From assembly GCF_900086725.1 (NCBI RefSeq), contig NZ_LT574838.1:1499617-1563616 (forward strand): a DNA stretch of 64,000 nucleotides, in the 5' to 3' direction. Numbering within the stretch: position 1 is the stretch's first letter; every line of letters begins with the position of its first letter. The DNA comes from Bariatricus massiliensis (GTDB lineage Bacteria; Bacillota; Clostridia; Lachnospirales; Lachnospiraceae). The notes beneath the pieces are model-generated. The model worked only from the letters and a program-made list of their open reading frames with translations. It searched no databases and was not told the origin of the DNA. The position numbers and the translations under genes are program-made. Below, one piece after another: positions 42,456 to 52,272 of the stretch.

Positions 42456-45400
42456 CTAGTGCTTTTCAATGGGTTTTTCAACAACTTTTGCACAATCTTC
42501 TCCGAGATAATTCGTCAACCTGCTCAATAAGCCCGGCTCGATTTTAATGTTACGGTTTCTGGGCAGACGCTTCATTGCCCGCTCCGCCTTGCAGAATACT
42601 ACCACCGCGTCGTCTCCCTCACTGTCCTCCAGCATCTGGTACAGAGTGGACTCATCCCGGAGAAAGGCCGCCTTATCCTCATACTGTATCCACAGCTCAC
42701 GCTTCGTTTTCTCAAAAGGTATGACTTCCTCACAGATAAGCTTGCTGGGGCTTTCGTCCTCCTCCGATACACGTCCTCTCACAAAGACTTTATTGTCTTC
42801 CTGCAGATACTGCTGGTTTTTCTCATAGTCGCGTGGGAAAATCACAACCTCTACCGTGCCCATCAAGTCCTCCAAAGTAATAAACGCCATCGTCTTATTA
42901 TTTTTCGTATACTTAATGGTCTTGGAGGTAATCATGCCGCCCACAATTTCTTTGCTGCCGTCCCGTACCTTTGTGCGTCCGGTCTCTTCCTCAATCTGGA
43001 AATCCCGGGTGGTGGCGGAGATACTCTTCCTCCATTTTTCCTCGTACTCCTGCAGCGGATGCCCACTGATATAGATACCCAGCACCTCTTTTTCAAACGC
43101 AAGGAGCGTCTCCTTCTGATACTCCCCTACATTAGGCAGAGTAATCTCAAACTCCTTCTTCTGCTCGTCATCCACAATATCAAAAAGCGACATCTGTCCC
43201 GTCATGGCATATTTACGCTCTTGATTGACTTGATCCATAATCTGCACGTAAATCATCATATGCTGTTTCCGTGTCCCCTTCAGACTGTCGAAGGCCCCGG
43301 ATTTGATAAAGTTCTCCACCGTCCTTTTATTGACTTCCTTCCCGCTCAAGCGCTCCATAAAGTCCTTCAGATTCTTGAATTCGCCACGCTCTTTGCGCTC
43401 CTCTATGATTGTTTCGATTACATTCTTCCCAATACTCTTTATAGCCGCAAGCCCATAACGGATATTCCCTCCGTCCACGGAGAAGCTTGCCACCCCCTTG
43501 TTGATATCCGGCGGCAGAATATCAATCCCCATCTGCCGGCAGGTATAAATATATTCTGCCACCTTCCCCGGATTTTCAATCACGGAAGTCATAAGCGCCG
43601 CCATAAATTCCACCGGATAATAATACTTTAAGTATGCCGTCTGGTAAGCGACCACCGCGTAGGCCGCCGCATGAGATTTATTGAAGGCGTATTTTGCAAA
43701 ATCCGTCATCTCATTATATATTTTGTTCGCTATATTTTCAGGAATTCCGTTGGCCACACAGCCGGGTACCCCTTCCTCCGGATTTCCGTGGATAAAGTAC
43801 TCCCGCTCCTTCTCCATCACGTCCGCTTTTTTCTTACTCATGGCGCGGCGCAGCAAATCGCTCCGCCCCAGCGTATATCCCGCCAAATCACGCACGATCT
43901 GCATAACCTGTTCCTGATAGACAATGCAGCCGTAAGTAGGCTCCAAGATAGGTTCCAGCTGGGGGCAGTCGTAGGTGATGACTCCCTGACTGTTCTTCCC
44001 CTTGATATACTGGGGGATGAAATCCATGGGTCCCGGCCGGTACAGGGAGATTCCCGCGATGATATCCTCCAGACTCTGCGGTTTCAGCTCCTTCATAAAG
44101 CTCTTCATCCCCGCACTTTCCACCTGAAATATACCGTCCGTCTTTCCGGTTCCGATATAGTCCAGCACCTGCTTGTCATCGTAATCTATTTCCTCAGGTA
44201 CAAGCGCTTCCCCTGTCTTTTCCTCAATCAGCCGGCAGGCGTCCTGAATCACCGTCAGAGTACGCAGCCCAAGAAAATCCATCTTTAATAGTCCCAGCTC
44301 TTCCAGTGTGGTCATCGTGAACTGCGTGACTACCGTATTGTCGGCTCCAAGCGCCAGCGGAACATATTCGTCCACTTCCTTCTGGCTGATCACGACTCCC
44401 GCCGCGTGCATGGAAGTATGCCGTGGAAGCCCTTCCAAGCGTCTGGACATGTCAATCAATTCCTTCACCTGTGGGTCTTCCTGATAGAGGTTCTTAAGCT
44501 CCTGATTCACTTGCAGCGCCCGCTCCAGCGTAATATTTAATTCCTGCGGCACCATCTTGGCGATAGAATCCACAAAATTGTATGGCAGATCCATGACCCT
44601 GCCAACATCCCGAAGCACACCGCGGGCCGCCAGCGTACCGAACGTCACAATCTGCACGACCCGGTCCTTGCCGTACTTTTGCACTACATAGTCTATGACC
44701 TCCTGCCGCCGCTCATAACAAAAGTCGATATCGATATCGGGCATGGATACACGCTCCGGATTGAGGAAACGCTCGAACAGCAGCTGATACCGGATGGGGT
44801 CAATATTGGTAATGCCGAGCGTGTAGGCAACGATGCTTCCCGCCGCGGACCCTCGTCCAGGCCCTACCATAATCCCATTCTTTCTGGCGAAATCGATAAA
44901 GTCCCATACAATCAGGAAGTAGTCCACATACCCCATATTTTTGATGACGTTCAACTCATAGTTGAGCCGTTCCTTCAGCTCTTCGCCCGGATTGGGGTAT
45001 CGCCTCTCCAGACCGTCAAAACACAGCTTGTTGAGATATTCCCATGAGGTGTAACCCTCCGGCACGTCAAACTTTGGCAGCTTTGTCACGCCGAACTCTA
45101 TCTCCACATGACAGCGGTCAGCGATTTTCTGTGTATTCTCAAGCGCCTCCAGCGCATAGGGAAATAAAGCGGCCATCTCCTCCTGTGATTTCACATAGTA
45201 CTGTCCACCCTCATAGCGCATACGCTCCTCATCGGCCAGCTTTTTTCCAGTCTGAAGGCAGAGTAGAATATCGTGAGGCTTCTCATCCTCCGCATAGGTG
45301 TAATGTACATCGTTGGTGGCCACCAGCTCGAGCCCCGTCTCCTGTGAGAGTCTGAGCAGCTGTTGGTTCACCGTGGTCTGTTCCGGAATTCCATGGTCCT

Positions 45401-45938
45401 GCAGCTCTAAAAAGAAGTTCCCCTTACCGAAAATATTCTCATAATGGAGCGCCGCCTTTTTGCCTTCCTCATACATGTTCCGCGCCAGATTGCGCTGTAC
45501 CTCTCCGGCCAGACAGGCGCTCAGGGCGATCAGTCCCTCATGGTACTCCTCCAAAAGCTCATAATCCACCCTCGGTTTATAATAATATCCCTCCGTAAAC
45601 CCACGGGATACAATTTTCATCAGGTTCGCATAACCTGTATTATTCTCTGCCAGGAGGACCAGATGATAGTACCGGTCCTCGTCCTTGCCGTAAGCCTCTT
45701 TATCAAACCGTGACCCCGGCGCCACATAGACCTCACAGCCCAGCACCGGGTTGATGCCTGTCGCCTTGGCCGCCCGGTAGAAATCAATCACGCCGAACAT
45801 CACTCCATGGTCCGTGATAGCCGCCGCCGTCATGCCAAGCTCTTTTACACGGGCTACATATTCTTTGATTTTATTAGAACCGTCCAACAGACTGTACTCT
45901 GTATGGACATGTAAATGCGCAAAATTTATACGATCCAC
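42456..45938 (-). CDS. dnaE: DNA polymerase III alpha subunit
   Basis: The 1160-residue replicative polymerase has an N-terminal PHP domain (HLHVHTEYSLLDGSNKIKEY, about 8-27), the palm aspartates in PDIDIDFCYERRQ (about 390-402), the finger/thumb region, and a C-terminal OB-fold and tau-binding segment. Length is normal. It begins at GTG with GGAGG upstream, 20 bases after the OLD-like gene, and the same transcript likely reads on into pfkA. Confidence 0.96.
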   Translation of the reverse strand: MDRINFAHLHVHTEYSLLDGSNKIKEYVARVKELGMTAAAITDHGVMFGVIDFYRAAKATGINPVLGCEVYVAPGSRFDKEAYGKDEDRYYHLVLLAENNTGYANLMKIVSRGFTEGYYYKPRVDYELLEEYHEGLIALSACLAGEVQRNLARNMYEEGKKAALHYENIFGKGNFFLELQDHGIPEQTTVNQQLLRLSQETGLELVATNDVHYTYAEDEKPHDILLCLQTGKKLADEERMRYEGGQYYVKSQEEMAALFPYALEALENTQKIADRCHVEIEFGVTKLPKFDVPEGYTSWEYLNKLCFDGLERRYPNPGEELKERLNYELNVIKNMGYVDYFLIVWDFIDFARKNGIMVGPGRGSAAGSIVAYTLGITNIDPIRYQLLFERFLNPERVSMPDIDIDFCYERRQEVIDYVVQKYGKDRVVQIVTFGTLAARGVLRDVGRVMDLPYNFVDSIAKMVPQELNITLERALQVNQELKNLYQEDPQVKELIDMSRRLEGLPRHTSMHAAGVVISQKEVDEYVPLALGADNTVVTQFTMTTLEELGLLKMDFLGLRTLTVIQDACRLIEEKTGEALVPEEIDYDDKQVLDYIGTGKTDGIFQVESAGMKSFMKELKPQSLEDIIAGISLYRPGPMDFIPQYIKGKNSQGVITYDCPQLEPILEPTYGCIVYQEQVMQIVRDLAGYTLGRSDLLRRAMSKKKADVMEKEREYFIHGNPEEGVPGCVANGIPENIANKIYNEMTDFAKYAFNKSHAAAYAVVAYQTAYLKYYYPVEFMAALMTSVIENPGKVAEYIYTCRQMGIDILPPDINKGVASFSVDGGNIRYGLAAIKSIGKNVIETIIEERKERGEFKNLKDFMERLSGKEVNKRTVENFIKSGAFDSLKGTRKQHMMIYVQIMDQVNQERKYAMTGQMSLFDIVDDEQKKEFEITLPNVGEYQKETLLAFEKEVLGIYISGHPLQEYEEKWRKSISATTRDFQIEEETGRTKVRDGSKEIVGGMITSKTIKYTKNNKTMAFITLEDLMGTVEVVIFPRDYEKNQQYLQEDNKVFVRGRVSEEDESPSKLICEEVIPFEKTKRELWIQYEDKAAFLRDESTLYQMLEDSEGDDAVVVFCKAERAMKRLPRNRNIKIEPGLLSRLTNYLGEDCAKVVEKPIEKH

Positions 45939-45958
45939 TCTCGCTTTATCCTCCGTCT

Positions 45959-47815
45959 CTACCCTTTCTTTTTCTTGCTTTCAAAATAGATAAATCTGTC
46001 GATTGCATCCAGTATATCACAAAAATCCTCTCTTGGCGCTATTTCTATATATCGTTTCAGAAGCGCTGATTCCTGCTCCTTGAATTTGCCATAAAATATA
46101 TCATATAAGTTATGACCTCTAAGATATATTTTTATTTCTTCCATATGGTTTTCTATATCTTGAACGGTTTCAAAATCTCTTCCCACCACCTCACGCAGGT
46201 GGACTCCGCTCCTGAGCCTGTGAAGATACTCCTTCCATTTTTCCAGAAGAATCCTGTAAAATTCCTCTTCGGATTCCACGACTCCAAGCCTTGCCATGAC
46301 CGCCGGATTCAAGAAATAATTTTCAAAAGAATAGTACTTTAGTACAAGGACATTCTTCTCCGCCACTCTCGGCAGCTTATCCACATCCTCCAGATTCCGC
46401 TCTTCGTAGTACTTGCAAAGTGTACGCTTCAATGTCTCATGATTTTCTCCGTCCCCGTCACGTATCATCAGGAACTGATCTTTTAGATATATCTGGTTCA
46501 TATATTTGAGGTTGGCGTAAGTCTTGATATTGGTACAGCTGTTCGTGGTAATAATCGAGACTCTTGACAGTCTTCCCTCCTCATCATAAAGCTCCTCGTA
46601 ATACTTTTCCAGAAGAAGCGGCAGACGGTTTTTATCCTGTTTTCCCTCCACGATAAAAACAAAGTTCACATTCATCAAATCATTGGCCGTATACCCGAGG
46701 TCATCCAGAATCGCGCTGATATCCGTCTTCTCCCTGACCACAGAGAATCCATTGTCGTCCGTCAAGACCTGACGGATCTGCCTGCTGCTGAAATTCGGAA
46801 GCAGGTTCGGCGAGTGGGTAGAAAATATAATCTGATTCTTCTTAGAAAGCCGGTAGAGAATCTCCCCCGACACCTTCTGCAGTTTGGGGTGGAGGAAGAT
46901 TTCCGGCTCCTCCACCATGATAATGCCCGGGTTCTGCCCCTCGCTCTCAGCGTAAGTCTCTAAGAGCGAGAGCATATAGATGCTCCGCATCCCCTTGCCC
47001 ATATGGACGATCGGGTGCACGGTGCCCTGCCTCGGATTGTATATCTCGGCCGTGACGGAGAGCATCCTCTCCACGTCCCGGTTCATGGAATAAAATATCT
47101 CCTCGTTGCCTCCGTTTCGCCGGAAGTTCTCATTGACCCTTCTTGAAAATTCGTCCAGATTCAGCTGATAGAGCTTATAATCCAAAAGCTTTGCCGCCTC
47201 AAACGCATTCAGCTCCTGCGGTGTCTTCTTATCTATCAACCCGATACAGGAAAAGCAATGGGTACACTGCTTTCCCTGATCGAACATGCAGCAGCCCGAA
47301 CGCATCTGTTTGAGGAGCTCATCCTCCTGAAGCATCAGGATATCTTCCTGAAGCTGCCCCATCTGCCGCCCAATATCCAGATAATACATCTGCGGGAGAA
47401 TCTCAACGATATATGGGTTCTGCTTTTTCACCCCATCCCCGTAACGAATTCTCCCGTCCCGGTTTGCCACGAACTCGAAGCTTAGGACTCCGTTCTTAAA
47501 GGAGGGGAACTTTTTCATAAAATCTTTCTCCCAAAGCTCATACCTCCTATAACGGCTGACCATCCCCTGCCTTTGCATCGATTTCAGGTCTTCCAAAGTC
47601 ACCGTAAGAAATACAAGAATTTCAATATTGGAGCCGTCCTCCTGAAAATCCTCCCCGCGAATCTCATAACTTCCAAAAACAGCCCGCACTGCGTCAAGGA
47701 CAGCCGTTTTCCCCGTACTGTTCTTTCCTACCAGAATCAACGCATTCTCAATATGGTCGATCCACATATCTTTGATTGATTTAAAGTTCCGAATCCGTAA
47801 GCCGCTGATATACAT
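45959..47815 (-). CDS. OLD-family ATPase/nuclease-like protein with a four-cysteine cluster
   Basis: The 618-residue protein has an ABC-type ATPase head (LVGKNSTGKTAVLDAVRAVF, Walker A at about 28-36) and the late IIMVEEPEIFLHPK Walker B/signature region. Its C-terminal TOPRIM-like domain has FVFIVEGKQDKNRLP and the acidic IRDGDGE. A CCMFDQGKQCTHCFSC cluster (about 178-193) sits in the coiled middle and may bind zinc. OLD-family proteins act as nucleases or in phage defence. Start at 47815 follows GAGGAG; the longer frame to 47968 has no site. It is 20 bases from dnaE. Confidence 0.82.
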   Translation of the reverse strand: MYISGLRIRNFKSIKDMWIDHIENALILVGKNSTGKTAVLDAVRAVFGSYEIRGEDFQEDGSNIEILVFLTVTLEDLKSMQRQGMVSRYRRYELWEKDFMKKFPSFKNGVLSFEFVANRDGRIRYGDGVKKQNPYIVEILPQMYYLDIGRQMGQLQEDILMLQEDELLKQMRSGCCMFDQGKQCTHCFSCIGLIDKKTPQELNAFEAAKLLDYKLYQLNLDEFSRRVNENFRRNGGNEEIFYSMNRDVERMLSVTAEIYNPRQGTVHPIVHMGKGMRSIYMLSLLETYAESEGQNPGIIMVEEPEIFLHPKLQKVSGEILYRLSKKNQIIFSTHSPNLLPNFSSRQIRQVLTDDNGFSVVREKTDISAILDDLGYTANDLMNVNFVFIVEGKQDKNRLPLLLEKYYEELYDEEGRLSRVSIITTNSCTNIKTYANLKYMNQIYLKDQFLMIRDGDGENHETLKRTLCKYYEERNLEDVDKLPRVAEKNVLVLKYYSFENYFLNPAVMARLGVVESEEEFYRILLEKWKEYLHRLRSGVHLREVVGRDFETVQDIENHMEEIKIYLRGHNLYDIFYGKFKEQESALLKRYIEIAPREDFCDILDAIDRFIYFESKKKKG

Positions 47816-47998
47816 AAACACCCGCTCCTCTGACTTTTTATTATACCACAAACGCAGAAAAGGAAGCGGCGCACTGCGACATTTCCTTTTCAAGTGGTGG
47901 CTCGCCGGTATAATATGCCGCTCAGACGGCATAAAGACAATGTAATCATTATACCATATTTTCTTCACTTGAGCCTTTCCGCAATGAAAACTTTATTT

Positions 47999-48916
47999 TT
48001 ATTCTATGGCAAACTGCCCCATATATCTCCTGCACAATTTGAGGCTCCTCTTAATATCCTCCTCATTCTTCTCGAAGCTTCTGTCCTCCACCTCGACACA
48101 CGCATATCCCTCATACCCGATATCCGTAAGCGCGCTCACAAAACGCCCCCAGTCTACATCACCCAGCCCCGGAAGCTTGGGCGCCATATACTCCAGTGGA
48201 TACGCCGTGATTCCCACATCATCCATCCGTTCCTGATACAGCTTGATATCTTTGAAGTGCACATGGAATATTCTATCTTTAAACTCATAGACGGGCTTAA
48301 TATAATCCATCATCTGCCACACAAAATGGCTGGGGTCATAGTTCAGCCCGAAGTACTCTGTAGGAAAGATTTCAAACAGCCTTCTCCATATTTTAGGTGA
48401 CACTGCCAGATTTTCCCCTCCCGGCCACTGCTCTTTTCCAAACAGCATGGGGCAGTTTTCAATCGCAATTTTCACCTTGTTCTCCTCGGCGAATTGAAGA
48501 ATTCCAGCCCAGATTTCCTCGAACAGCTCCAGATTTTCTTCCACCGTTTTCGTCTTGTCCCGCCCGATAAAGGTGGTTACCATGCCAATATCAAGAAACC
48601 GGGCCGCCCATATGACTTTTTTCAAATGCTCTATGTTAGCCTTCCTCTTCTCCATTGCAGAATCCATCACATTAGGGTAATATGCAAGAGCGGAAATCTC
48701 CACATTTTTTTCTCTGCAATATTGAAGAATATGTGCTTTCTTTGCCTCGTCCAGCTCATCAACATTGATATGGCAGACTCCCGCGTATCTGCGCTCTGCC
48801 TTGCCCGACGGCCAGCACGCCGCCTCCACGCAACTATAGCCCATACGAGAGACGGTAGAAATCATTTCTTCAAAAGATTGCTCTGCCAAAATGGCGCTTA
48901 CCAAACCTATTTTCAT
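47999..48916 (-). CDS. Sugar phosphate isomerase/epimerase (AP-endonuclease-2 fold)
   Basis: The 305-residue TIM barrel has the metal ligands of the family: Glu in KIAIENCPML (about 153), Asp in LNYDPSHF (about 202), His in FHVHFKD (about 228) and Glu in CVEVED (about 281). These enzymes isomerise or dehydrate sugar derivatives. It overlaps the Gfo/Idh gene stop by ATGA and closes the second sugar operon. Confidence 0.88.
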   Translation of the reverse strand: MKIGLVSAILAEQSFEEMISTVSRMGYSCVEAACWPSGKAERRYAGVCHINVDELDEAKKAHILQYCREKNVEISALAYYPNVMDSAMEKRKANIEHLKKVIWAARFLDIGMVTTFIGRDKTKTVEENLELFEEIWAGILQFAEENKVKIAIENCPMLFGKEQWPGGENLAVSPKIWRRLFEIFPTEYFGLNYDPSHFVWQMMDYIKPVYEFKDRIFHVHFKDIKLYQERMDDVGITAYPLEYMAPKLPGLGDVDWGRFVSALTDIGYEGYACVEVEDRSFEKNEEDIKRSLKLCRRYMGQFAIE

Positions 48917-49959
48917 CTCAATTCCCTCCTCTTGCCTGCCAGCCCCATAGTATCTGCATTTTCTATCGCAGAGAACACGGCTTCCATTGACGCCAGTGCT
49001 TCCCTCCCACTGATGATCGACTCCCTGTCTTCACTGATGCATTCAATAAACTCATCTATCACACCGGATTTTGACTGTCCTGCGTTCGTCTGAATCCGGT
49101 CAATTTCGTGGCTTACGCGTGTACCGTCTTTCTTCTCAATAATCAAAGAGTACTTCTCGTCGCAGTACAGCTTCATCACACCCTCCTGCCCATACAATAT
49201 GGTAGAATTGTCCTCCCTTCCGTAGTTGCTCCACCCTACAGTCATAGTTCCCGCCGCTCCTTGCTCCAGCCGGTAATAGCAGACCGCATAATCATCCACT
49301 GCAATGGGAGTGCCGTCGCCGCCCTTTTTATCTAAAGTCTCTAAAAAGGCATGGGATAAAACAATCTCTTGTCCTGTCAAATACCTTATCAAGTCTGTTT
49401 TATGAACGCCCAGATCGGCCATGGCGCCGAATACCGCCTTGTCTTTGTCAAAAAACCAGACATTTTTTCCGGCGTCAATGCTCCAAGTCTCCGGGCCCGC
49501 ATGGGTGAAATGTGTCTCAAACGAAATCAGCTTCCCGACTGCCCCCTCCTGTAAAAGCCTGCGGGCCTCTTGGTGGGTCTTTAAAAAACGCTGATTGTGT
49601 CCCACCAGTAAATGTCTGCCGTTACGCTCTGCGGCACGAACCATCTCCCGGCATTCCTCCCGCGTAAGGGCCATGGGCTTTTCACAGAGCACATGCTTCC
49701 CTGCCTGTAAGGCTTTCATGGATATTTCAGCATGCGAATTGTTGGCTGTACAGACACTGACTGCCACGATTTCTGGATTTGCCAGCAGCTCTTCATATGT
49801 GTGGTAACTCTTAGCCCCATAATTTTTAGCGACTGCCTCTCCACGCTCTTGATTCCTATCATATACTCCTGCAATCCTAACATCGCCACGTGCGGCATAC
49901 TCCGGCAAATGACGCAGCTGGGCAATTTTCCCACAGCCTATGATTCCTATATTATACAT
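48913..49959 (-). CDS. Gfo/Idh/MocA-family NAD(P)-dependent oxidoreductase
   Basis: The 348-residue protein has the N-terminal Rossmann motif IGIIGCGKIAQLRHL (about 3-17) and the EKPMALTREE loop (about 93-102) that follows the active site. The C-terminal beta domain has GVHKTDLIRYLTGQE, with a catalytic His likely in GVHKTD. The start at 49959 follows GGAGG; an ATG at 49980 lacks one. Substrate is probably the sugar or polyol imported by the neighbouring ABC system. Confidence 0.9.
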   Translation of the reverse strand: MYNIGIIGCGKIAQLRHLPEYAARGDVRIAGVYDRNQERGEAVAKNYGAKSYHTYEELLANPEIVAVSVCTANNSHAEISMKALQAGKHVLCEKPMALTREECREMVRAAERNGRHLLVGHNQRFLKTHQEARRLLQEGAVGKLISFETHFTHAGPETWSIDAGKNVWFFDKDKAVFGAMADLGVHKTDLIRYLTGQEIVLSHAFLETLDKKGGDGTPIAVDDYAVCYYRLEQGAAGTMTVGWSNYGREDNSTILYGQEGVMKLYCDEKYSLIIEKKDGTRVSHEIDRIQTNAGQSKSGVIDEFIECISEDRESIISGREALASMEAVFSAIENADTMGLAGKRRELR

Positions 49960-49984
49960 ATCGATTCCTCCATTTAACAAAGGG

Positions 49985-50179
49985 ACTGAAGTCTCCTATG
50001 TTTAGAACAAAGTGGACAAGTCCATTTCAACTCCCTATATCCCTCACTCATGAGGGACTTATACGCTTTGCGCGCCAATGTGCGGCTGCGAAGCAGCTTT
50101 CCTCTGCACATTGTGTGCATCCCCCCGGAGGGTTTTTATCATATAGGAAAGTTCAAAGAACTTTCCTATATGATAAAAA
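49985..50179. repeat. Palindrome-rich intergenic block
   Basis: Between Gfo/Idh and lacI lie many hairpins: CCCTCA-CTCA-TGAGGG, GCTGC-GAA-GCAGC inside TGTGC..GCACA, and a 22-base near-perfect inverted repeat at 50133-50179 (TATCATATAGG..CCTATATGATA, 3-base loop). Such density is like a small dispersed repeat (MITE/REP type). Only one copy is in this window, so a repeat family cannot be shown. Confidence 0.5.
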
Positions 50180-50180
50180 A

Positions 50181-50211
50181 GCCGTGGATGCAGTCCTCCT
50201 ACATCCATGGC
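50181..50211 (-). terminator. Terminator of lacI
   Basis: GCCGTGGATG (50181-50190) pairs with CATCCATGGC (50202-50211); on the minus strand TTTTTT follows directly. It ends the lacI message. Confidence 0.8.
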
Positions 50212-50220
50212 TTCCATTAT

Positions 50221-51204
50221 CTACACCGAATCTCTTCGTACAAGTTCCGGCTCAAAAACAATATTTCTCATATCGGATGTATCTTCCCCTTCAATTTTCT
50301 TAATCAGCATGCTGGCTGTCTCATGTCCCATCCGTCTCGCCGGCTGTCCAATGGACGTAAGAGAAGGTACTGTAAAATCACAAATTTCCAGATTGTCATA
50401 TCCTATGACCGAGATGTCTCCGGGCAGCGAAGCGCCCAGCTCATTCAGACGGTTGATCGCCCCTATGGCCTGCATATCCGACACAAAAAAGCATCCGTCG
50501 ATCTGTCTCTCAATAAGGCTTTCCGCCATGCTGCTCCCTCCCGCAAAGCTGAGTTCAGCATTAGTCACATAAATATCCTCCGGCATGATGCCGGCTTTTT
50601 CCGCGGCCTCAAGAAAGCCCGTACGCCGCTCTTTATTATATCTGGATTTGTCATTCGTCCCGATAAAAGCAAGCTTTTTCCTTCCTGCCCTCACCAGTTC
50701 AGTCCCCGCAATATATCCGCCTCTCCTGTTATCCGCGATAACATAAGGCAGAGAAATCGCATCATTATAAGTGCAGCACTGGATGACCGGATATTCTCTT
50801 TCCAACGCGAACAAAACTTCATCCTTAATCGTTGACTCCAGAAATACCGCCCCGTCCGCAAGCCGGTTCTTTACCTTCTGCAGACAGTCGATCTGCTTTT
50901 CCAGCTCCCCGTTAGTCTCGCTGAGCAGGATATCATATCCCTTCCCATTGGCGTACTCGCTGATTCCATGTACGATTTCCATATAAAATAAATTAGATAT
51001 GTTGGTGAGAATGACCAATATCGTCTTACTCTTTGACGTTCTAAAGTTCCGCGCCAGCATATTGGGCACATAATTCAATTCAGCAATTGCTTCCTCTACC
51101 CGTTTGCGGGTCTTTTCCGTTACTTTTCCAGAGTTATTTATCACTCTTGAGACTGTTGCTACCGATACATTGGCCAACTCTGCCACTTTCTGAATATTTG
51201 TCAT
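50221..51204 (-). CDS. LacI-family repressor
   Basis: The 327-residue protein has the LacI HTH (TNIQKVAELANVSVATVSRVI, about 2-22) with hinge VPNMLARNFR, then a periplasmic-binding-like sensor domain with YIAGTELVRAGRKKLAFIG and ISVIGYDNLEI. It lies downstream in the same strand as the sugar operon and probably represses it through GTAA-type palindromes upstream of 56814. Confidence 0.93.
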   Translation of the reverse strand: MTNIQKVAELANVSVATVSRVINNSGKVTEKTRKRVEEAIAELNYVPNMLARNFRTSKSKTILVILTNISNLFYMEIVHGISEYANGKGYDILLSETNGELEKQIDCLQKVKNRLADGAVFLESTIKDEVLFALEREYPVIQCCTYNDAISLPYVIADNRRGGYIAGTELVRAGRKKLAFIGTNDKSRYNKERRTGFLEAAEKAGIMPEDIYVTNAELSFAGGSSMAESLIERQIDGCFFVSDMQAIGAINRLNELGASLPGDISVIGYDNLEICDFTVPSLTSIGQPARRMGHETASMLIKKIEGEDTSDMRNIVFEPELVRRDSV

Positions 51205-51287
51205 AAGTCTACCTGCTTGCCTTTATTTTAATTTCTAGATTTATTACTATTCCCATATTATACCATTTCTTCGCCGAACTTTACATG

Positions 51288-52250
51288 TCAAATCTGTTCT
51301 TCAAGTGACTTGATAAACGCAAAACCTTTCTTTTGACGCATGTCTACGTCTTCTACAGTTGGTTTCTTATGCCCTTTGACGAAAAATGGCGCACATTGTT
51401 CGTATGCAAAATATCCTTCATACCCAATCTCTTTGCATGCCTTAAAGAACGGCACCCAATTTTCAATCCCATCTCCCGGCACTACCTCTTCCGTGGCATA
51501 AACGCTGTCACTTGGGCCGTATTTTATTGCCACGCCTAATGTATGCGAGTGCGCCATATTCTTTCCCGCACGTCTCACGGTCTTATAGATGAACTCTTCT
51601 GTCTGATGATCGAAAAGAGGTAAATCAAGGCCGATTTTTACATTCTCCATTCCCACCTCTTCAACCATTTCAAACAAATCATCCACGCAGTTCACAACAG
51701 GGGGATGCCCCTGGAGCGCCAGCACTACTTTGTAATTCTTCGCCATTTCAGCGGCTTCTCGAATCCCCTCCCGAACATGATTCCACTCTCTATAGTAATC
51801 TTCCTGCTTAGACACTTCCATAGAGCGGGCCGTAAGTGCGGTCTGGCAGTAGCCGAGATTTGAATATTCACTCCAGAAATATCCGATGAACGCCGGCATA
51901 ATCCTTACAGTGGGGCACTCCATGTCTTCCGCCAGCTCACAGCACTCCTTCAAATATGCAAGTTCCTTTTCCACATCCGGGACTAACGCGTGGTCTGACC
52001 GCATAAAGTTCGTACACGCATCCACCGCGGCAAATTTAATGCCCCTGTCTTTTGCGTATCTAAGCAGCTCTGACCGCTCTTCTTTGCTCCAATCCCCCGG
52101 ATACATGAGCGGCTTGTGCGGCCAGATATCTACTGCCTCATAGCCGAATTCTGCGGCTTTGTCGATGATTTCCTTCATCGTCAGCGGTCCGCCTTCATGA
52201 AAATAGCCTCCGTAGTTTACTGCGTCCATACTTTGTTTTATCTTAAACAT
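51288..52250 (-). CDS. Sugar phosphate isomerase/epimerase-like protein with Gln for Glu
   Basis: The 320-residue TIM barrel is of the same fold as the gene at 47999, with LGLDLPLFD, AHSHTLG and YEQCAP late in the sequence. At the first metal-ligand position it reads VLALQGHPPVV, where the family has Glu (ALENH). This may change or abolish metal chemistry. It is 22 bases from the permease gene stop and the last enzyme before lacI. Confidence 0.8.
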   Translation of the reverse strand: MFKIKQSMDAVNYGGYFHEGGPLTMKEIIDKAAEFGYEAVDIWPHKPLMYPGDWSKEERSELLRYAKDRGIKFAAVDACTNFMRSDHALVPDVEKELAYLKECCELAEDMECPTVRIMPAFIGYFWSEYSNLGYCQTALTARSMEVSKQEDYYREWNHVREGIREAAEMAKNYKVVLALQGHPPVVNCVDDLFEMVEEVGMENVKIGLDLPLFDHQTEEFIYKTVRRAGKNMAHSHTLGVAIKYGPSDSVYATEEVVPGDGIENWVPFFKACKEIGYEGYFAYEQCAPFFVKGHKKPTVEDVDMRQKKGFAFIKSLEEQI

Positions 52251-52272
52251 TTCTCCGTTTCTCCTTTTTGCA

